Shown: positions 1 to 12,281, numbered from the stretch's first letter. The stretch is DNA of 64,000 nt from Pectobacterium colocasium (GCF_020181655.1 NZ_CP084032.1:4340001-4404000), one strand, 5' to 3'. The notes: generated from the sequence alone by a model not told the origin. Numbers and translations are program-made.

Positions 1-65
1 AAGCGGATCGCCATTACCTTATCATCCCAACTTTCACGATCTGGGAACTGGATCGCCTGATTCAC
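1..65 (-). CDS. yrdB: YrdB family protein (DUF1488), N-terminal fragment, runs off window start
   Basis: The minus strand reads GTG followed by [20 protein letters not shown] before the window ends, which closely resembles the start of E. coli YrdB. The GTG start at 65 overlaps the aroE stop codon at 64-62, so the two are translationally coupled, and aroE-yrdB is also the order in E. coli. Only 21 residues are visible. The function of this small family is unknown. Confidence 0.8.
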   Translation of the reverse strand, partial: MNQAIQFPDRESWDDKVMAIR

Positions 66-901
66 TTTGCAAGATCCTGCTTGAGTAAACCGATCACGGG
101 TTCCACATCAGGCATCACGCCATGCCAAAGCTTAAACGCATGGGCCGCTTGCCCCACTAACATTCCCAAACCATCTGCATAGCGGATAGCACCATGCTGT
201 ACGCACCATGACAAAAAAGGTGTCAGTTGCGGCAGATAGAACATGTCATAGCAACCTGTATCAGGCGAAATGAGTTCTGGCGGTAAGTTAGGAATACTGT
301 CGTACATCCCAGAAGATGTCGCATTAATGATCAGATCGAATGACTGGCCATGTAAATCGTCGAGAGCAACAGCTTGAATATCTCCAATGCCACTGAAGAT
401 CTTAACTAATTCATCAGCCTTGGAAAACGTCCTATTCGTCAGCACAATCGTACAGCCATAGGCCAGTAAGGGTTGGATAACCCCTCGCGCTGCACCACCA
501 GCACCAACCAGCAACACACGATCCAACGGCTTTACCAGCGCCAATCGTTGCAGATCGCTAAGTAAACCAATGCCATCTGTATTATCACCAAACAGGCGAC
601 CGTCACTCAGCCTCTTCAATGTGTTGACCGCCCCAGCAAGCGCCGCGCATTCGCTACATTCATCGGCTTCGGCAAAGGCACGTTCTTTAAAGGGCGCAGT
701 CACATTCGCACCGCCTGCGCCATCGAGAAAATACTGGCGTAGCACCTGCTCAAAATCATCCAGAGGCGCTAAAACGCGCTCATACGTCAACGTTATCCCC
801 GTCTGTGCAGCAAATAGCTCATGTATGCGAGGTGATTTACTATGTGCAATCGGATTGCCAAAAACTGCAAAAGACGTTACTTCAGACACGTTCCCCTCCA
901 A
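62..901 (-). CDS. aroE: Shikimate dehydrogenase (NADP+)
   Basis: Reduces 3-dehydroshikimate to shikimate in cytosolic aromatic amino acid synthesis. The 279 residues show the N-terminal substrate-binding segment ([13 protein letters not shown] with the shikimate-contacting serines), the NVTAPFKE loop with the catalytic lysine, the Rossmann motif [13 protein letters not shown] and the NRT phosphate-binding loop typical of NADP use. Length matches E. coli AroE (272). It lies in the yrdD-tsaC-aroE-yrdB unit, 7 nt after tsaC, and its stop overlaps the yrdB start. Confidence 0.97.
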   Translation of the reverse strand: MEGNVSEVTSFAVFGNPIAHSKSPRIHELFAAQTGITLTYERVLAPLDDFEQVLRQYFLDGAGGANVTAPFKERAFAEADECSECAALAGAVNTLKRLSDGRLFGDNTDGIGLLSDLQRLALVKPLDRVLLVGAGGAARGVIQPLLAYGCTIVLTNRTFSKADELVKIFSGIGDIQAVALDDLHGQSFDLIINATSSGMYDSIPNLPPELISPDTGCYDMFYLPQLTPFLSWCVQHGAIRYADGLGMLVGQAAHAFKLWHGVMPDVEPVIGLLKQDLAK

Positions 902-908
902 CTTACCG

Positions 909-1478
909 TTACCCCTGACGAATAAGTTCGCCTGTTAATACATCCCTGATTTCTGATGGGTTCATTCTTCCGCCGACATCCCCAACTAGCACAGGAAAAT
1001 CATCACCAAACTGTTGAGAAACTTCCTGAGCCGTGCGGCAAGGAGGTTGACCACTTAAATTGGCGCTAGTCGACACCAGCGGTTTACCGTAACGCTGGCA
1101 CAGTTCTTTGACTAACGGGTGGTCGCTAACGCGCACCGCAAGTGAAGAAAATTGCCCCGTTAACCACTGCGGAGTCGTGCGTTTTGCAGGCAATACCCAA
1201 GTAACCGGACCAGGCCATGTGGAAAACATCATAGCTTTCTGCTCATCGGATAACGCGCTGTCATCAATATAAGGAGCCAGTTGGCTAAAATCTGCCGCAA
1301 TCAAGATCAGTCCTTTTTGCCAAGGGCGCTGTTTTAACGCTAGCAGGCGATTAACCGCCACTTCACTATCAGGATCGCAGCCCAACCCGAATACTGCTTC
1401 AGTCGGGTACGCAATAACCTGCTGGTTATGTAATTCCCGTAAAACGGGAATCATTAGTTCATCAGAGACATCACTCAT
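909..1478 (-). CDS. tsaC: Threonylcarbamoyl-AMP synthase
   Basis: Makes threonylcarbamoyl-AMP from threonine, bicarbonate and ATP, the first step of t6A37 formation on ANN-decoding tRNAs. The YrdC fold is shown by [17 protein letters not shown], the [13 protein letters not shown] lysine/arginine segment, [11 protein letters not shown] and the [12 protein letters not shown] loop. An upstream TTG at 1487 is possible, but the ATG at 1478 gives 189 residues, like the E. coli protein (190), and overlaps the yrdD stop by 8 nt, which fits coupled translation. Confidence 0.95.
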   Translation of the reverse strand: MSDVSDELMIPVLRELHNQQVIAYPTEAVFGLGCDPDSEVAVNRLLALKQRPWQKGLILIAADFSQLAPYIDDSALSDEQKAMMFSTWPGPVTWVLPAKRTTPQWLTGQFSSLAVRVSDHPLVKELCQRYGKPLVSTSANLSGQPPCRTAQEVSQQFGDDFPVLVGDVGGRMNPSEIRDVLTGELIRQG

Positions 1479-2028
1479 TCTTATCAACTTCTGCCGCTAT
1501 CGGCTTTCCACATAATTTACTGGCACAAAATAGCTTGGTACCTTGTGCCGTTTTTTTCTCAAACAATAAGGCGTAATGGCAAGAAGGACACTCACCCGCT
1601 ATCGGTTTATGGTTTAACGTAAACTGACAATCGGGATAGCGATCGCAAGAATGAAACACCTTGCCGTAGCGAGACTTACGTTGTAACAACGTACCTTCAT
1701 GACACTGTGGACATCGAATCGCCGTTTCATCAGGGCGATCGATAGTCTCGGTATGATGGCATTCAGGGTAATTGCCACAGCCGATGAACATCCCATAACG
1801 GCCTTGCCTGAGTACCAATGTCGACTGACAAAGTGGGCATTGCTGCCCATCCAACACTTTGACGATATGTCCATCAGCCTGTGCTTTCAGTGGGCGAATG
1901 AATTCGCATTCTGGATACGCAGAACAGCCGAGAAACGGGCCGTGCCGACCAGAACGGATAACCAGCACTGACCCACAGTCTGGACATATTTCCTGTTTTC
2001 TTTCAGCAAACAGTACGGGCTTAGCCAT
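1471..2028 (-). CDS. yrdD: Topoisomerase-type zinc-finger protein YrdD
   Basis: A 185-residue cytosolic protein made almost entirely of four consecutive Cys4 zinc ribbons. Each begins CPDC, CPLC, CPQC or CPSC and ends with a [12 protein letters not shown] pair, the pattern of the C-terminal zinc fingers of topoisomerase I. It has no catalytic topoisomerase domain, so it is probably a nucleic-acid-binding accessory protein; the exact role is unknown. It lies between smg and tsaC and overlaps tsaC. Confidence 0.9.
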   Translation of the reverse strand: MAKPVLFAERKQEICPDCGSVLVIRSGRHGPFLGCSAYPECEFIRPLKAQADGHIVKVLDGQQCPLCQSTLVLRQGRYGMFIGCGNYPECHHTETIDRPDETAIRCPQCHEGTLLQRKSRYGKVFHSCDRYPDCQFTLNHKPIAGECPSCHYALLFEKKTAQGTKLFCASKLCGKPIAAEVDKNE

Positions 2029-2048
2029 TCGAAATGTTATCCCTCTGG

Positions 2049-2522
2049 CTATTGCACATAACCGTCATTGACCTCAAAGAGTAATTCTTCCATTTGCTGA
2101 TAGGCATTCTCACAGCCAGGCACATTGAAAAGCACCATGAGGATGACCCACTTCAGATCTTCCAGATCAAACTCCTGCGTTTCCAACGCCATGACGCGTT
2201 CGATGACCATCTCCCGCGTTTCAAGATTCAGAACCTGAATTTGCTCAAGGAACAATAAAAAGCCACGACATTCCGCATCAAGACGCAACTCTTCATCCTG
2301 CATATAGATCCGCATAGCCAGAGGATCGTTCGCCAAATAAAGCGGAGCAGTCTGCCCTTCCTGAATATCGGCCAATTTTTCCAGCCAACTCAACGCGCTA
2401 TAGATATCGTTACGATCGAATCCAGCGCGGGTGAGGTCATCAGTTAACGTATCCTGATCGACACGCATTTCAGTTTCATTGTGGATGTAGCTCTCAAACA
2501 AGTACATGAGTACGTCGAACAT
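2049..2522 (-). CDS. smg: Smg protein (DUF494)
   Basis: A 157-residue acidic, leucine-rich, probably all-helical protein matching the Smg/DUF494 family by length and by its start [16 protein letters not shown]. No catalytic motif is visible and the function is unknown. The ATG at 2522 lies 29 nt inside the end of dprA, the same dprA-smg overlap as in E. coli, so the two are coupled. Confidence 0.92.
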   Translation of the reverse strand: MFDVLMYLFESYIHNETEMRVDQDTLTDDLTRAGFDRNDIYSALSWLEKLADIQEGQTAPLYLANDPLAMRIYMQDEELRLDAECRGFLLFLEQIQVLNLETREMVIERVMALETQEFDLEDLKWVILMVLFNVPGCENAYQQMEELLFEVNDGYVQ

Positions 2523-3615
2523 GGCCTGCCCTCCTTAATCGGACATAGCCGCCGGGTACTGCTGCGATCCATCCTGCTAACTCCAGCTCTAATAGCTTGG
2601 TGACTATCTCTGGCACAGGTTGGCCGGCACGTTCAGCGACAACGTCAACAGGTGTAACCTCATCTCCTACGTTAGCCAACACGTCGGCAAATGGCAATTC
2701 GCCATCCTCTTCTTCGTTAGAAATAGTTTTCCCGCTTTCCATTGACAGCCACTGTAGCTCACTCACCAACTGCTCAAGAATATCCTTCGGATGTGTAACC
2801 AGGCAGGCTCCTTGCTGGATCAACCAGTGCGTCCCTTCAGTCATAGGATTACCTATTGGCCCTGGCAGAGCGAAAACCTCCCGTCCTTGTTCTAAAGCAT
2901 AACGCGCCGTGACCAGCGATCCGCTGCGGATAGATGCCTCAATGACCAGAACACCCAACCCTAGTCCGCTAATGATGCGATTTCTTCTGGGAAAGTTGGT
3001 TGGGAAAGGCGGCATCGCAAGGGGAAATTCGGAGACCAATGCACCGCCAGTGCCACAAATACGTTCTGCAAGCTTAGCGTGCCGCTTGGGATAAATATTC
3101 TCCAACCCACTTCCCAATACGGCAATGGTTCTCCCCCCTGCATCCAAAGCAGCCCGATGAGCAATACCATCAATGCCAATGGCTAACCCACTTGTTATTG
3201 TGAGGTCACTTGCGGCAAGTTCTTGAGCAAAAAATCCTCCCCAGCGTTCACCGTAAGCACTGCAGCCTCGGCTACCAATAATCGATATTTGTGGCGATGC
3301 CAATAACTCAGGAGAGCCAGATACAAAAAGCAACAGTGGAAAATCACGAATGTTGCTCAACAGAAAGGGATACAGGGCATCTTCGCACGTCACGATATGA
3401 TGATTAGGATAAGACAACCAATTGAGTGTTTCTTCCAAGGTCTTACGATCATAGGAACAGAATTGTTCTATTTGATCATCAGACAGGCCTAACGCACTCA
3501 GGCTCTCGTTATCGAACGCCTTTAAATCAATAAGTTTTCTGACAATAGCCCGAGCACGTAAAGCGCCCAGGTGCCTTACGCCCGTCATACGTAGCCAAAT
3601 TTCCGTTGATAGCAT
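2494..3615 (-). CDS. dprA: DNA processing protein DprA/Smf
   Basis: A 373-residue DprA family protein. In naturally competent species DprA protects incoming single-stranded DNA and loads RecA; in enterobacteria the role is less clear. An N-terminal helical domain precedes the Rossmann core, with the signature [13 protein letters not shown] at about 111-123, then [32 protein letters not shown] and [14 protein letters not shown]-terminal winged-helix-like region ends the protein. It is divergent from def across a 128-nt gap and is the first gene of the minus-strand unit reaching yrdB. Confidence 0.95.
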   Translation of the reverse strand: MLSTEIWLRMTGVRHLGALRARAIVRKLIDLKAFDNESLSALGLSDDQIEQFCSYDRKTLEETLNWLSYPNHHIVTCEDALYPFLLSNIRDFPLLLFVSGSPELLASPQISIIGSRGCSAYGERWGGFFAQELAASDLTITSGLAIGIDGIAHRAALDAGGRTIAVLGSGLENIYPKRHAKLAERICGTGGALVSEFPLAMPPFPTNFPRRNRIISGLGLGVLVIEASIRSGSLVTARYALEQGREVFALPGPIGNPMTEGTHWLIQQGACLVTHPKDILEQLVSELQWLSMESGKTISNEEEDGELPFADVLANVGDEVTPVDVVAERAGQPVPEIVTKLLELELAGWIAAVPGGYVRLRRAGHVRRTHVLV

Positions 3616-3743
3616 CAGCGTCCCTTATTCCGCTATGTTCAGATAAGTGGTGCAATTCAGAGCTGATGCTGTCAATCGGGGCAGGAAATGTCTAGAATGA
3701 GCGCTAAGACTCTCTCACTATTCAGATACAGATCTAAACATAT

Positions 3744-4256
3744 ATGTCAGTTTTGCAGGTATTACATTTTCCAGACGAGCGGCTCCGCATCACTGCGCAG
3801 CCCGTAAAAGAAGTCAATGCAGATATTCAACGTATCGTGGATGATATGTTCGATACCATGTACGAAGAAGAAGGTATTGGGCTGGCCGCAACACAAGTGG
3901 ATATTCATCAACGCATCATTGTCATTGACGTTTCTGAAGAACGAAACCAACGGCTGGTGCTGATCAATCCCGAACTGATTGAAAAGAGCGGCGATACGGG
4001 TATTGAAGAAGGTTGCCTGTCGATCCCTGAAACGCGTGCGCTGGTTCCTCGTGCAGAGCATGTAAAAGTGCGTGCATTGGATCGTGAAGGTAAAACGTTC
4101 GAACTTGAAGCAAGTGAGCTACTTGCCATTTGTATTCAGCATGAAATGGATCATCTGGTTGGGAAACTGTTTATCGATTACCTTTCCCCACTTAAACGCC
4201 AGCGCATTCGTCAAAAACTGGAAAAACTGGCTAAGCAGAATAGCCGGGCCCGCTAA
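3744..4256 (+). CDS. def: Peptide deformylase
   Basis: Removes the formyl group from the N-terminal Met of nascent proteins at the ribosome exit. All three family motifs are present in 170 residues: GIGLAATQ (45-52), EGCLS with metal ligand C91, and HEMDH with metal ligands H133 and H137 and catalytic E134. The ATG at 3744 has only a weak ribosome-binding site (gatctaaacatat). It is followed 23 nt later by fmt, pairing deformylase with formyltransferase in the usual order. Confidence 0.98.
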   Translation: MSVLQVLHFPDERLRITAQPVKEVNADIQRIVDDMFDTMYEEEGIGLAATQVDIHQRIIVIDVSEERNQRLVLINPELIEKSGDTGIEEGCLSIPETRALVPRAEHVKVRALDREGKTFELEASELLAICIQHEMDHLVGKLFIDYLSPLKRQRIRQKLEKLAKQNSRAR

Positions 4257-4279
4257 TTTTCATCCTGACAGGAAGCACC

Positions 4280-5227
4280 GTGTCTGATTCTTTACGCATA
4301 ATCTTTGCCGGCACCCCTGACTTTGCAGCGCGTCACCTTGACGCGCTTTTATCATCAGGACATGAGGTCGTTGGCGTTTTCACCCAGCCCGATCGCCCAG
4401 CAGGCAGGGGCAACAAGCTCACCCCCAGCCCGGTAAAAGTACTCGCAGAGCAACATAGCATCCCTGTTTTTCAGCCCAAATCTCTGCGACCGGCAGAAAA
4501 TCAGGCGATGGTTCAGGCGTTAAATGCCGATGTTATGGTCGTTGTCGCCTACGGCTTAATTCTGCCGCAGCCCGTATTATCCATGCCGCGCCTTGGCTGC
4601 ATTAATGTCCACGGTTCTCTGTTGCCTCTCTGGCGTGGTGCGGCGCCAATTCAGCGCGCACTGTGGGCTGGGGATAGTGAAACCGGTGTGACGATCATGC
4701 AAATGGATGTCGGACTCGATACTGGCGCAATGCTGCACAAAATTTCATGCCCCATCCTGCCTCAAGATACCAGCGCAACGTTGTACGATAAACTTGCTGA
4801 GCTGGGACCACGTGGCTTATTGGAAACGCTGGAACAACTTGCTGATGGCAGCGCTGTCGCTGAAGCGCAAAATGACGCCCTTGCTACCTATGCAGAAAAA
4901 CTCAGCAAAGAAGAAGCTCGCCTAAACTGGCAGTTATCTGCTGAGCAGCTTGAGCGCTGTATTCGTGCTTTCAATCCCTGGCCAGTCAGTTATTTCACAG
5001 TAGATGAACAACCGGTGAAAGTCTGGAAAGCGGAAGTCATGACCACAGCACATGGCTCATTGCCCGGAACCATCCTTCAGGCAGATAAACAAGGTATTCA
5101 GGTGGCAACAGCTGCGGGTATCTTGAATATTCAGGAATTGCAGCCTGCTGGCAAAAAAGTAATGAGTGCACAGGATCTGCTTAACTCACGTCGTGAGTGG
5201 TTCGTTCCCGGTAATACACTGAACTAA
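4280..5227 (+). CDS. fmt: Methionyl-tRNA formyltransferase
   Basis: Transfers a formyl group from 10-formyl-THF to initiator Met-tRNA. The 315 residues show the N-terminal formyltransferase Rossmann domain ([18 protein letters not shown]), the RPAGRGNKL loop, the catalytic region [20 protein letters not shown] (Asn, His) and a C-terminal OB-like domain from about 205. The start codon is GTG at 4280, preceded by CAGGAAG with good spacing. It is in the def-fmt-rsmB cluster. Confidence 0.97.
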   Translation: MSDSLRIIFAGTPDFAARHLDALLSSGHEVVGVFTQPDRPAGRGNKLTPSPVKVLAEQHSIPVFQPKSLRPAENQAMVQALNADVMVVVAYGLILPQPVLSMPRLGCINVHGSLLPLWRGAAPIQRALWAGDSETGVTIMQMDVGLDTGAMLHKISCPILPQDTSATLYDKLAELGPRGLLETLEQLADGSAVAEAQNDALATYAEKLSKEEARLNWQLSAEQLERCIRAFNPWPVSYFTVDEQPVKVWKAEVMTTAHGSLPGTILQADKQGIQVATAAGILNIQELQPAGKKVMSAQDLLNSRREWFVPGNTLN

Positions 5228-5237
5228 TCTATTTTTC

Positions 5238-5275
5238 ATACCGGCGTCATGCCGGTATATCCTCTCTTTTTACGT
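5238..5275 (+). terminator. Hairpin between fmt and rsmB
   Basis: An 8-bp perfect stem (ATACCGGC at 5238-5245 with its complement at 5251-5258, loop GTCAT) is followed by a pyrimidine-rich run CCTCTCTTTTTA. It could reduce read-through from def-fmt into rsmB. The T run starts about 4 nt after the stem, so termination may be partial. Confidence 0.5.
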
Positions 5276-5293
5276 ATACGTCATCGCTAACAC

Positions 5294-6583
5294 ATGAAAA
5301 GCTCATACAATTTACGCAGCATTGCCGCAAAAGTGGTGGGACAGGTTCTGGATCAGGGACAGTCGCTCAGCGCCTTATTACCCGTTCATCAGCGTGAAGT
5401 CTCCGATAAAGATCGCGCACTTTTGCAAGAGCTTTGCTTTGGCGTATTACGCATTTTACCACAGTTGGAATGGTGTATTCAGCAACTGATGTCAAAGCCC
5501 CTGACGGGTAAACAGCGCACGCTGCACTACCTCATCATGGTCGGCATCTACCAACTGCAATATACGCGGATCCCGCCACATGCAGCGCTGGCTGAAACAG
5601 TAGAAGGTGCTGTGGCGTTAAAAAAACCGCAACTCAAGGGGCTGATTAATGGTGTATTACGCCAATTTCAGCGTCAGCAGGAAGAACTGATTCAACGTGA
5701 GGCAACTCACTCGTCCCACTACCTGCATCCAAGCTGGCTGCTGGCGCGCATTGAGCGTGCCTATCCAAATCACTGGCAAAACATCGTTGAGGCGAATAAT
5801 CAACGCCCCCCAATGTGGTTACGTGCGAATCGATTACACCACACACGTGAAGCGTATTTAAACTTGTTAGTACAAGAGGGTATCGAGGCATTTCCTCATG
5901 CTGAATACAGCGATGCGATACGACTTGCCTCTCCCTGTGCGGTCGATCAATTGCCAGGATTTTCTCAAGGATGGGCAACGGTACAAGATGCATCGGCTCA
6001 AGGCTGCGTCTATTGGCTCGATCCACAAGATGGCGAACAGATCCTCGATCTCTGCGCTGCACCTGGCGGAAAAACGACACACATTTTAGAAGCGGCACCA
6101 AAATCTCATGTACTCGCTGTCGATGTAGATGAAACACGTTTAGGCCGAGTAAAAGAAAATTTACTGCGGTTACAAATGCATGCCGAAGTAAAACAAGGCG
6201 ATGGACGTTACCCCGATTCATGGTGTGAAGGGCGTGTGTTTGATCGCATTCTGTTGGATGCCCCGTGCTCAGCCACGGGTGTGATTCGTCGTCATCCTGA
6301 TATTAAGTGGTTGCGCCGAGACAGAGACATTGAAGAGCTGGTTGCACTACAAAAAGAGATCCTTGATGCCATTTGGCCACATCTCAAAACCGGCGGCACA
6401 ATGGTCTATGCTACCTGCTCCATTCTGCCGCAAGAAAATGCTCAACAAGTTACGGATTTCCTAACTCGCCATGCCGATGCAAAACTGGTTGATACAGGTA
6501 CAAGAGAAATGCCAGGTATACAGATGCTTCCCCATGCCGATAGTGGCGATGGTTTCTTTTATGCGAAGCTGGTAAAAAACTGA
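5294..6583 (+). CDS. rsmB: 16S rRNA m5C967 methyltransferase
   Basis: Uses SAM to methylate C967 of 16S rRNA. The 429 residues consist of an N-terminal NusB-like RNA-binding domain (about 1-140) and a C-terminal RsmB/NOP2 Rossmann methyltransferase with [17 protein letters not shown] (SAM loop), [20 protein letters not shown] (first conserved Cys) and [16 protein letters not shown] (second Cys, the nucleophile in this family). It lies between fmt and trkA as in E. coli. Confidence 0.97.
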   Translation: MKSSYNLRSIAAKVVGQVLDQGQSLSALLPVHQREVSDKDRALLQELCFGVLRILPQLEWCIQQLMSKPLTGKQRTLHYLIMVGIYQLQYTRIPPHAALAETVEGAVALKKPQLKGLINGVLRQFQRQQEELIQREATHSSHYLHPSWLLARIERAYPNHWQNIVEANNQRPPMWLRANRLHHTREAYLNLLVQEGIEAFPHAEYSDAIRLASPCAVDQLPGFSQGWATVQDASAQGCVYWLDPQDGEQILDLCAAPGGKTTHILEAAPKSHVLAVDVDETRLGRVKENLLRLQMHAEVKQGDGRYPDSWCEGRVFDRILLDAPCSATGVIRRHPDIKWLRRDRDIEELVALQKEILDAIWPHLKTGGTMVYATCSILPQENAQQVTDFLTRHADAKLVDTGTREMPGIQMLPHADSGDGFFYAKLVKN

Positions 6584-6639
6584 TATTGAACCCAGTATTG
6601 TCTGCAACAGACAGCAATTAATAAACGGCATGGCTTATT

Positions 6640-8016
6640 ATGAAAATTATCATTCTTGGCGCGGGTCAGGTCGGCGGAACACTGGCGGAAAATTTAGCGG
6701 GTGAAAACAATGACATCACTGTCGTTGATACTGATGCTAATCGGTTACGCCAGCTTCAGGATAAGTTTGACCTGCGTGTCGTTACGGGCTATGCCTCTCA
6801 CCCACGAGTGCTGCGTGAAGCAGGGGCAGAAGATGCCGATATGCTGGTCGCCGTTACCAATTCAGATGAAACGAATATGGTAGCATGCCAGATTGCTTAT
6901 TCTCTTTTTAAAACCCCAAACCGGATTGCACGCATTCGTGCCGCTGAATACATTCGTGAATCAGAACAGCTGTTTTTGCCCGAAGCGGTTCCCATCGATC
7001 ACCTGATCTCGCCAGAGCAACTGGTGATCGATAACATCTACAAACTGATCGAATATCCCGGAGCACTTCAGGTCGTCAACTTCGCTGAAGGCAAAGTGAG
7101 TCTTGCAGCGGTTAATGCTTATTATGGCGGCCCATTGGTTGGTAATGCCCTCACCTCTCTCCGTGAACACATTCCTCATGTAGACACTCGCGTTGCGGCT
7201 ATTTTCCGTCACGATCGTCCAATTCGCCCACAGGGTTCCACTATCATCGAAGCCGGTGACGAAGTGTTTTTTGTCGCTGCTTCCCAACATATTCGCGCAG
7301 TGATGAGCGAATTACAGCGCCTTGAGAAACCGTATAAAAGGATCATGATCGTTGGCGGAGGTAACGTCGGTGCTGGATTAGCTCAACGGTTAGAAAAAGA
7401 CTACAGCATCAAGTTGATAGAACGTAATGCAGATCGTGCAGTTGAGTTGGCTGAACTTCTGCAAAATACGGTGGTATTTCACGGCGATGCTTCAGACCAG
7501 GAGCTCCTTGCCGAAGAACATATTGAGCAAATTGATGTATTCATCGCCATTACCAATGATGACGAAGCGAATATTATGTCAGCGATGCTGGCCAAACGTA
7601 TGGGGGCGAAAAAAGTCATGGTGCTCATCCAGCGCCGGGCTTATGTCGATCTGGTCCAGGGTAGCGTCATTGATGTCGCTATCTCCCCACAGCAGGCAAC
7701 CATTTCTGCGCTACTCAGCCATGTCCGTAAGGCAGATATCGTTAGCGTATCCTCCTTGCGCCGTGGTGTGGCTGAAGCAATTGAGGCCATCGCCCACGGT
7801 GATGAGGGCACATCGAAAGTTGTTGGAAGAATGATCGAAGATATTAAGCTTCCACCGGGTACCACTATCGGCGCAATTGTTCGTGGTGATGACGTCATTA
7901 TTGCCAATGCAAATAGCAAAATAGAGCAAGGCGATCATGTCATTATGTTCTTAGCGGACAAAAAATTTGTACCTGATGTTGAACGACTATTTCAACCAAG
8001 TCCCTTCTTTTTGTAA
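6640..8016 (+). CDS. trkA: Trk potassium uptake, NAD-binding regulatory subunit TrkA
   Basis: Peripheral membrane subunit that gates the Trk K+ transporters. The 458 residues form a tandem duplication of RCK modules: Rossmann [11 protein letters not shown] near residue 7, then RCK_C, then a second Rossmann [11 protein letters not shown] near residue 239 and a second RCK_C ending at the C terminus. It follows rsmB by 56 nt. The membrane subunits TrkG/TrkH are not in the window. Confidence 0.97.
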   Translation: MKIIILGAGQVGGTLAENLAGENNDITVVDTDANRLRQLQDKFDLRVVTGYASHPRVLREAGAEDADMLVAVTNSDETNMVACQIAYSLFKTPNRIARIRAAEYIRESEQLFLPEAVPIDHLISPEQLVIDNIYKLIEYPGALQVVNFAEGKVSLAAVNAYYGGPLVGNALTSLREHIPHVDTRVAAIFRHDRPIRPQGSTIIEAGDEVFFVAASQHIRAVMSELQRLEKPYKRIMIVGGGNVGAGLAQRLEKDYSIKLIERNADRAVELAELLQNTVVFHGDASDQELLAEEHIEQIDVFIAITNDDEANIMSAMLAKRMGAKKVMVLIQRRAYVDLVQGSVIDVAISPQQATISALLSHVRKADIVSVSSLRRGVAEAIEAIAHGDEGTSKVVGRMIEDIKLPPGTTIGAIVRGDDVIIANANSKIEQGDHVIMFLADKKFVPDVERLFQPSPFFL

Positions 8017-8093
8017 TGTAGGAACAGATTTATCGCGAATCGATAATCTGGCAAAGATACGGCGATTGGTTAGAATTAATTTATATTTTTGGC

Positions 8094-8106
8094 AAGGAGA
8101 ATGGAT
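8094..8106 (+). promoter_or_regulatory. mscL ribosome-binding site that sets the start
   Basis: AAGGAG at 8094-8099 sits 7 nt before the ATG at 8107 but only 1 nt before the in-frame ATG at 8101. It also lies downstream of a possible TTG at 8089. This supports 8107 as the start, as does the match of MSIIKEF to the E. coli protein start. Confidence 0.75.
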
Positions 8107-8520
8107 ATGAGCATCATCAAAGAATTCAGAGAGTTTGCCATGCGTGGCAACGTTGTCGATTTGGCGGTGGGTGTCATTATTGGTGCTGCTTTCGGCAAAA
8201 TTGTCTCTTCGTTGGTATCAGATATTATTATGCCGCCACTTGGACTTTTGATTGGCGGGGTTGATTTTAAACAATTCAGCCTAATCCTTCGTGATGCCCA
8301 AGGCGACATTCCTGCCGTTGTCATGAACTATGGCGCTTTCATTCAAAATATCTTCGATTTTGTCATCGTCGCTTTCGCAATCTTTATGGCAATCAAACTC
8401 ATGAACAAGCTACGCCGTAAGCAGGAAGATGCGCCAGCTGCACCGCCTAAGCCTAGTGCTGAAGAGAATCTGTTAGCTGAAATTCGCGACTTACTGAAAG
8501 AACAACAACCTAAACAATAA
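8107..8520 (+). CDS. mscL: Large-conductance mechanosensitive channel
   Basis: Inner-membrane pentameric channel that opens on osmotic downshock to release solutes. The 137 residues begin with the amphipathic helix [17 protein letters not shown]1 is [21 protein letters not shown] and contains the gate. A periplasmic loop, TM2 ([18 protein letters not shown]) and a charged C-terminal helix ([11 protein letters not shown]) follow. It lies downstream of trkA and is convergent with arfA, as in E. coli. Confidence 0.97.
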   Translation: MSIIKEFREFAMRGNVVDLAVGVIIGAAFGKIVSSLVSDIIMPPLGLLIGGVDFKQFSLILRDAQGDIPAVVMNYGAFIQNIFDFVIVAFAIFMAIKLMNKLRRKQEDAPAAPPKPSAEENLLAEIRDLLKEQQPKQ

Positions 8521-8550
8521 GAGCTGAGTGTCTAGCAACTCTTGCTTTCG

Positions 8551-8763
8551 TTACACAGAAAGCAGGAAGGCCAGAGGTAAATAATCGCTTGATTGCTTAC
8601 CACTGGCCTCCCAACTACCTTTCTTCACATGTTTTTCTTTTCTACGATAACTTCCTTTCCCTTTTTCATTTACTTCAATACGTTGGCGAAACAGTGGGTC
8701 ATGTAACAGTGCCTCAATGGCGTTGTCCTGGATTTTCCCACGCTTATGACGATATGTGGTCAT
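8551..8763 (-). CDS. arfA: Alternative ribosome-rescue factor A
   Basis: Rescues ribosomes stalled on non-stop mRNA by recruiting RF2 when tmRNA is limiting. The 70 residues contain the signature [16 protein letters not shown], followed by the basic stretch [23 protein letters not shown] that enters the mRNA channel. Three start-like codons lie in frame (GTG 8769, ATG 8766, ATG 8763); AGGAG at 8773-8769 overlaps the first, so the last fits spacing best. The C-terminal codons form a long hairpin (see 8565-8612). It is convergent with mscL, and zntR, found next to it in E. coli, is missing. Confidence 0.93.
   Translation of the reverse strand: MTTYRHKRGKIQDNAIEALLHDPLFRQRIEVNEKGKGSYRRKEKHVKKGSWEASGKQSSDYLPLAFLLSV
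8565..8612 (-). promoter_or_regulatory. Intragenic arfA hairpin, likely RNase III/termination site
   Basis: Arms 8565-8580 and 8597-8612 are complementary over 16 positions with two mismatches, with a 16-nt loop. They cover roughly codons 51-66 of 70 in arfA. In E. coli a hairpin at the equivalent place is cut by RNase III, or ends transcription, so that arfA mRNA lacks a stop codon and the protein accumulates only when tmRNA fails. Structure is seen; the role is by analogy. Confidence 0.75.
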
Positions 8764-8876
8764 CATCACTCCTAAGAAAGTTGGGCTAATGAATTGTATA
8801 TGGATAAATAAATCAGACGGAGTATATAGCCGAAATGGAAAGATGAGAATAGCACTCCAGCGAATTCTTCTGGCAG

Positions 8877-9236
8877 CTAGAATTTCTTATTGAGTTGTAT
8901 TTTGTAATCCTGATGTAGAAAATCAGTATTGATCCCTTTCTGCTGCAAGCTGATTTCCAACATACGCAAGCGCCGGGAAGCTTCCTCATATTCAGGAGAA
9001 TCGCGGGATATCGTTTTAAGAAAGTCGGTTAGCTGTAAAGCAGCTTTTCTTTCTTGAAGTTCTACAGGTAAATAGCCAGCATTCTTGAGCAACCGATAGG
9101 CGGTTCTTAGTTCCTGTGGTATGCCGCTATCATCATCAAGAATCAAAGGACTGCCGGAACCTGAAAGATTATCAAAAACACCATCTTCCTGAGCCTTGCG
9201 GATATGTTTTTCAACTAACTCATCAATCAACCACAT
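8877..9236 (-). CDS. yhdN: DUF1992 (DnaJ-homologue C28 domain) protein YhdN
   Basis: A 119-residue cytosolic protein with the DUF1992 signature: [30 protein letters not shown] near the start, then [23 protein letters not shown]. The rest is helical. Function is unknown; the domain occurs alone in bacteria and next to J domains in eukaryotes. It lies between arfA and the alpha operon as in E. coli, but without zntR beside it. Confidence 0.9.
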   Translation of the reverse strand: MWLIDELVEKHIRKAQEDGVFDNLSGSGSPLILDDDSGIPQELRTAYRLLKNAGYLPVELQERKAALQLTDFLKTISRDSPEYEEASRRLRMLEISLQQKGINTDFLHQDYKIQLNKKF

Positions 9237-9286
9237 GGCAATCTCTTACCTGTTTTCATTAATAGAGCTTAGTTTATTCCAGATGT

Positions 9287-9314
9287 AAAAAAACCGGGTT
9301 TCCCCGGTTTTTTT
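9287..9314. terminator. Bidirectional terminator after rplQ
   Basis: An 8-bp stem AAACCGGG/CCCGGTTT (9291-9298 with 9303-9310) has a 4-nt loop, a T run on the right and an A run on the left. On the minus strand it ends the alpha operon 14 nt after the rplQ stop codon. Confidence 0.9.
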
Positions 9315-9327
9315 ATGCTCTTACAGA

Positions 9328-9744
<417 letters not shown>

Positions 9745-9760
9745 TTAACCTGTGATCTGG

Positions 9761-10750
9761 TTACTCATCAGCAATGCTTGCCGGTGGCCAGTTTTCTAGG
9801 CGCATGCCCAGAGACAGACCACGGGAAGCCAGTACGTCTTTAATCTCAGTAAGAGATTTTTTACCAAGGTTAGGCGTTTTGAGCAGCTCAACCTCGGTAC
9901 GCTGTACCAGATCACCGATGTAGTGGATAGCTTCTGCCTTAAGGCAGTTAGCAGAGCGGACAGTCAATTCCAGATCGTCAACAGGGCGCAGCAGAATCGG
10001 ATCGAATTCTGGTTTCTCTTCTTTAACTTCTGGCTGACGAACATCACGTAAGTCAACAAAAGCTTCAAGTTGTTCAGCCAGAATGGTTGCCGCACGGCGG
10101 ATCGCCTCTTCAGGATCGATCGTGCCATTGGTTTCCATTTCGATGACTAGCTTGTCCAGGTCAGTACGCTGTTCTACACGAGCCGCTTCAACATTGTAGG
10201 CAATACGCTCTACAGGGCTGTAGCAAGCATCAACTAACAGACGACCAATCGGGCGCTCATCTTCTTCCGTATGAATACGGGCAGATGCCGGCACATAACC
10301 ACGGCCACGTTGAACTTTGATACGCATGCTAATAGATGCATTTTCATCGGTCAGGTGGCAAATTAAGTGCTGCGGCTTGACGATTTCGACATCACCATCA
10401 TGGATGATGTCGGCTGCAGTCACAGGGCCAATGCCAGATTTATTCAGGGTAAGAATAACTTCATCTTTGCCTTGAACTCTCACCGCCAGCCCTTTCAGGT
10501 TGAGCAGGATTTCCAGGATATCTTCCTGTACGCCTTCTTTGGTGCTGTACTCATGCAGTACACCATCAATCTCAACCTCGGTCACCGCGCAACCTGGCAT
10601 GGATGAAAGCAGAATACGGCGCAGTGCGTTGCCAAGAGTATGGCCGAAGCCGCGCTCTAATGGCTCAAGGGTCACCTTGGCGTGCGTCGAACTCACTTGC
10701 TCGATATCAACCAGGCGCGGTTTTAGAAACTCTGTCACAGAACCCTGCAT
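9761..10750 (-). CDS. rpoA: RNA polymerase alpha subunit
   Basis: The 329 residues equal the E. coli length. The N-terminal assembly domain (about 1-235) starts [18 protein letters not shown] and contains [22 protein letters not shown], the dimer and beta/beta' contact region. A linker leads to the C-terminal domain (about 250-329) with the helix-hairpin-helix [22 protein letters not shown], which contacts UP elements and activators such as CRP (encoded at 49034). It is in the alpha operon between rpsD and rplQ. Confidence 0.99.
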
Positions 10751-10775
10751 TGTGTCCTCTCTTTGGTACTAAGCT

Positions 10776-11414
<639 letters not shown>

Positions 11415-11426
11415 CTAAAAGCGGCG

Positions 11427-11819
<393 letters not shown>

Positions 11820-11832
11820 TCAATCACCCCGA

Positions 11833-12189
11833 TTATTTCTTGATCGGTTTGCGCGGACCCTTACGGGTACGGGCGTTAGTCTTGGTACGCTGACCGCGAA
11901 CCGGCAGACCACGACGATGACGCAAACCACGATAAGTACCAAGGTCCATAAGACGCTTGATGCTCAGGGTAACTTCACGACGCAGATCACCTTCTACAAC
12001 AAACTTGGCAACTTCGTCACGCAGCTTATCGATTTGCTCTTCAGACAGCTCACTGATCTTAACATCTTCGGCAATTCCTGTTGCAGCACAAATAGCCTGC
12101 GAACGGGTTTTACCGATACCGAAAATCGACGTTAACGCAATAACGGTATGTTTATGATCAGGAATGTTAATGCCTGCTATACGGGCCAC
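11833..12189 (-). CDS. rpsM: 30S ribosomal protein S13
   Basis: The 118 residues start [30 protein letters not shown] and end with the basic tail [25 protein letters not shown] typical of S13, a 30S head protein that contacts the P-site tRNA and L5. The start codon is GTG at 12189, as in E. coli, preceded by GTAGGAGTGCATA. It is the first gene of the alpha operon, and its initiation region is the target of S4 autoregulation. Confidence 0.98.
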   Translation of the reverse strand: MARIAGINIPDHKHTVIALTSIFGIGKTRSQAICAATGIAEDVKISELSEEQIDKLRDEVAKFVVEGDLRREVTLSIKRLMDLGTYRGLRHRRGLPVRGQRTKTNARTRKGPRKPIKK

Positions 12190-12281
12190 TATGCACTCCT
12201 ACAATTTTATACAGCAACACCATTCTGAAAAGCCCGTTTTCAGGATACTCAAATAATGTTGCAGTTACATACAAAAGATTG
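12170..12281 (-). promoter_or_regulatory. Alpha operon leader (S4-binding pseudoknot region)
   Basis: The minus strand between the promoter and the rpsM GTG reads CTGAAAACGGGCTTTTCAG, then GAATGGTGTTGCT and GTAGGAGTGCATA. This is nearly identical in layout to the E. coli alpha mRNA leader, where S4 binds a nested pseudoknot spanning the start codon and blocks initiation. The hairpin CTGAAAACGGGCTTTTCAG is directly visible; the pseudoknot is inferred by analogy. Confidence 0.8.
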
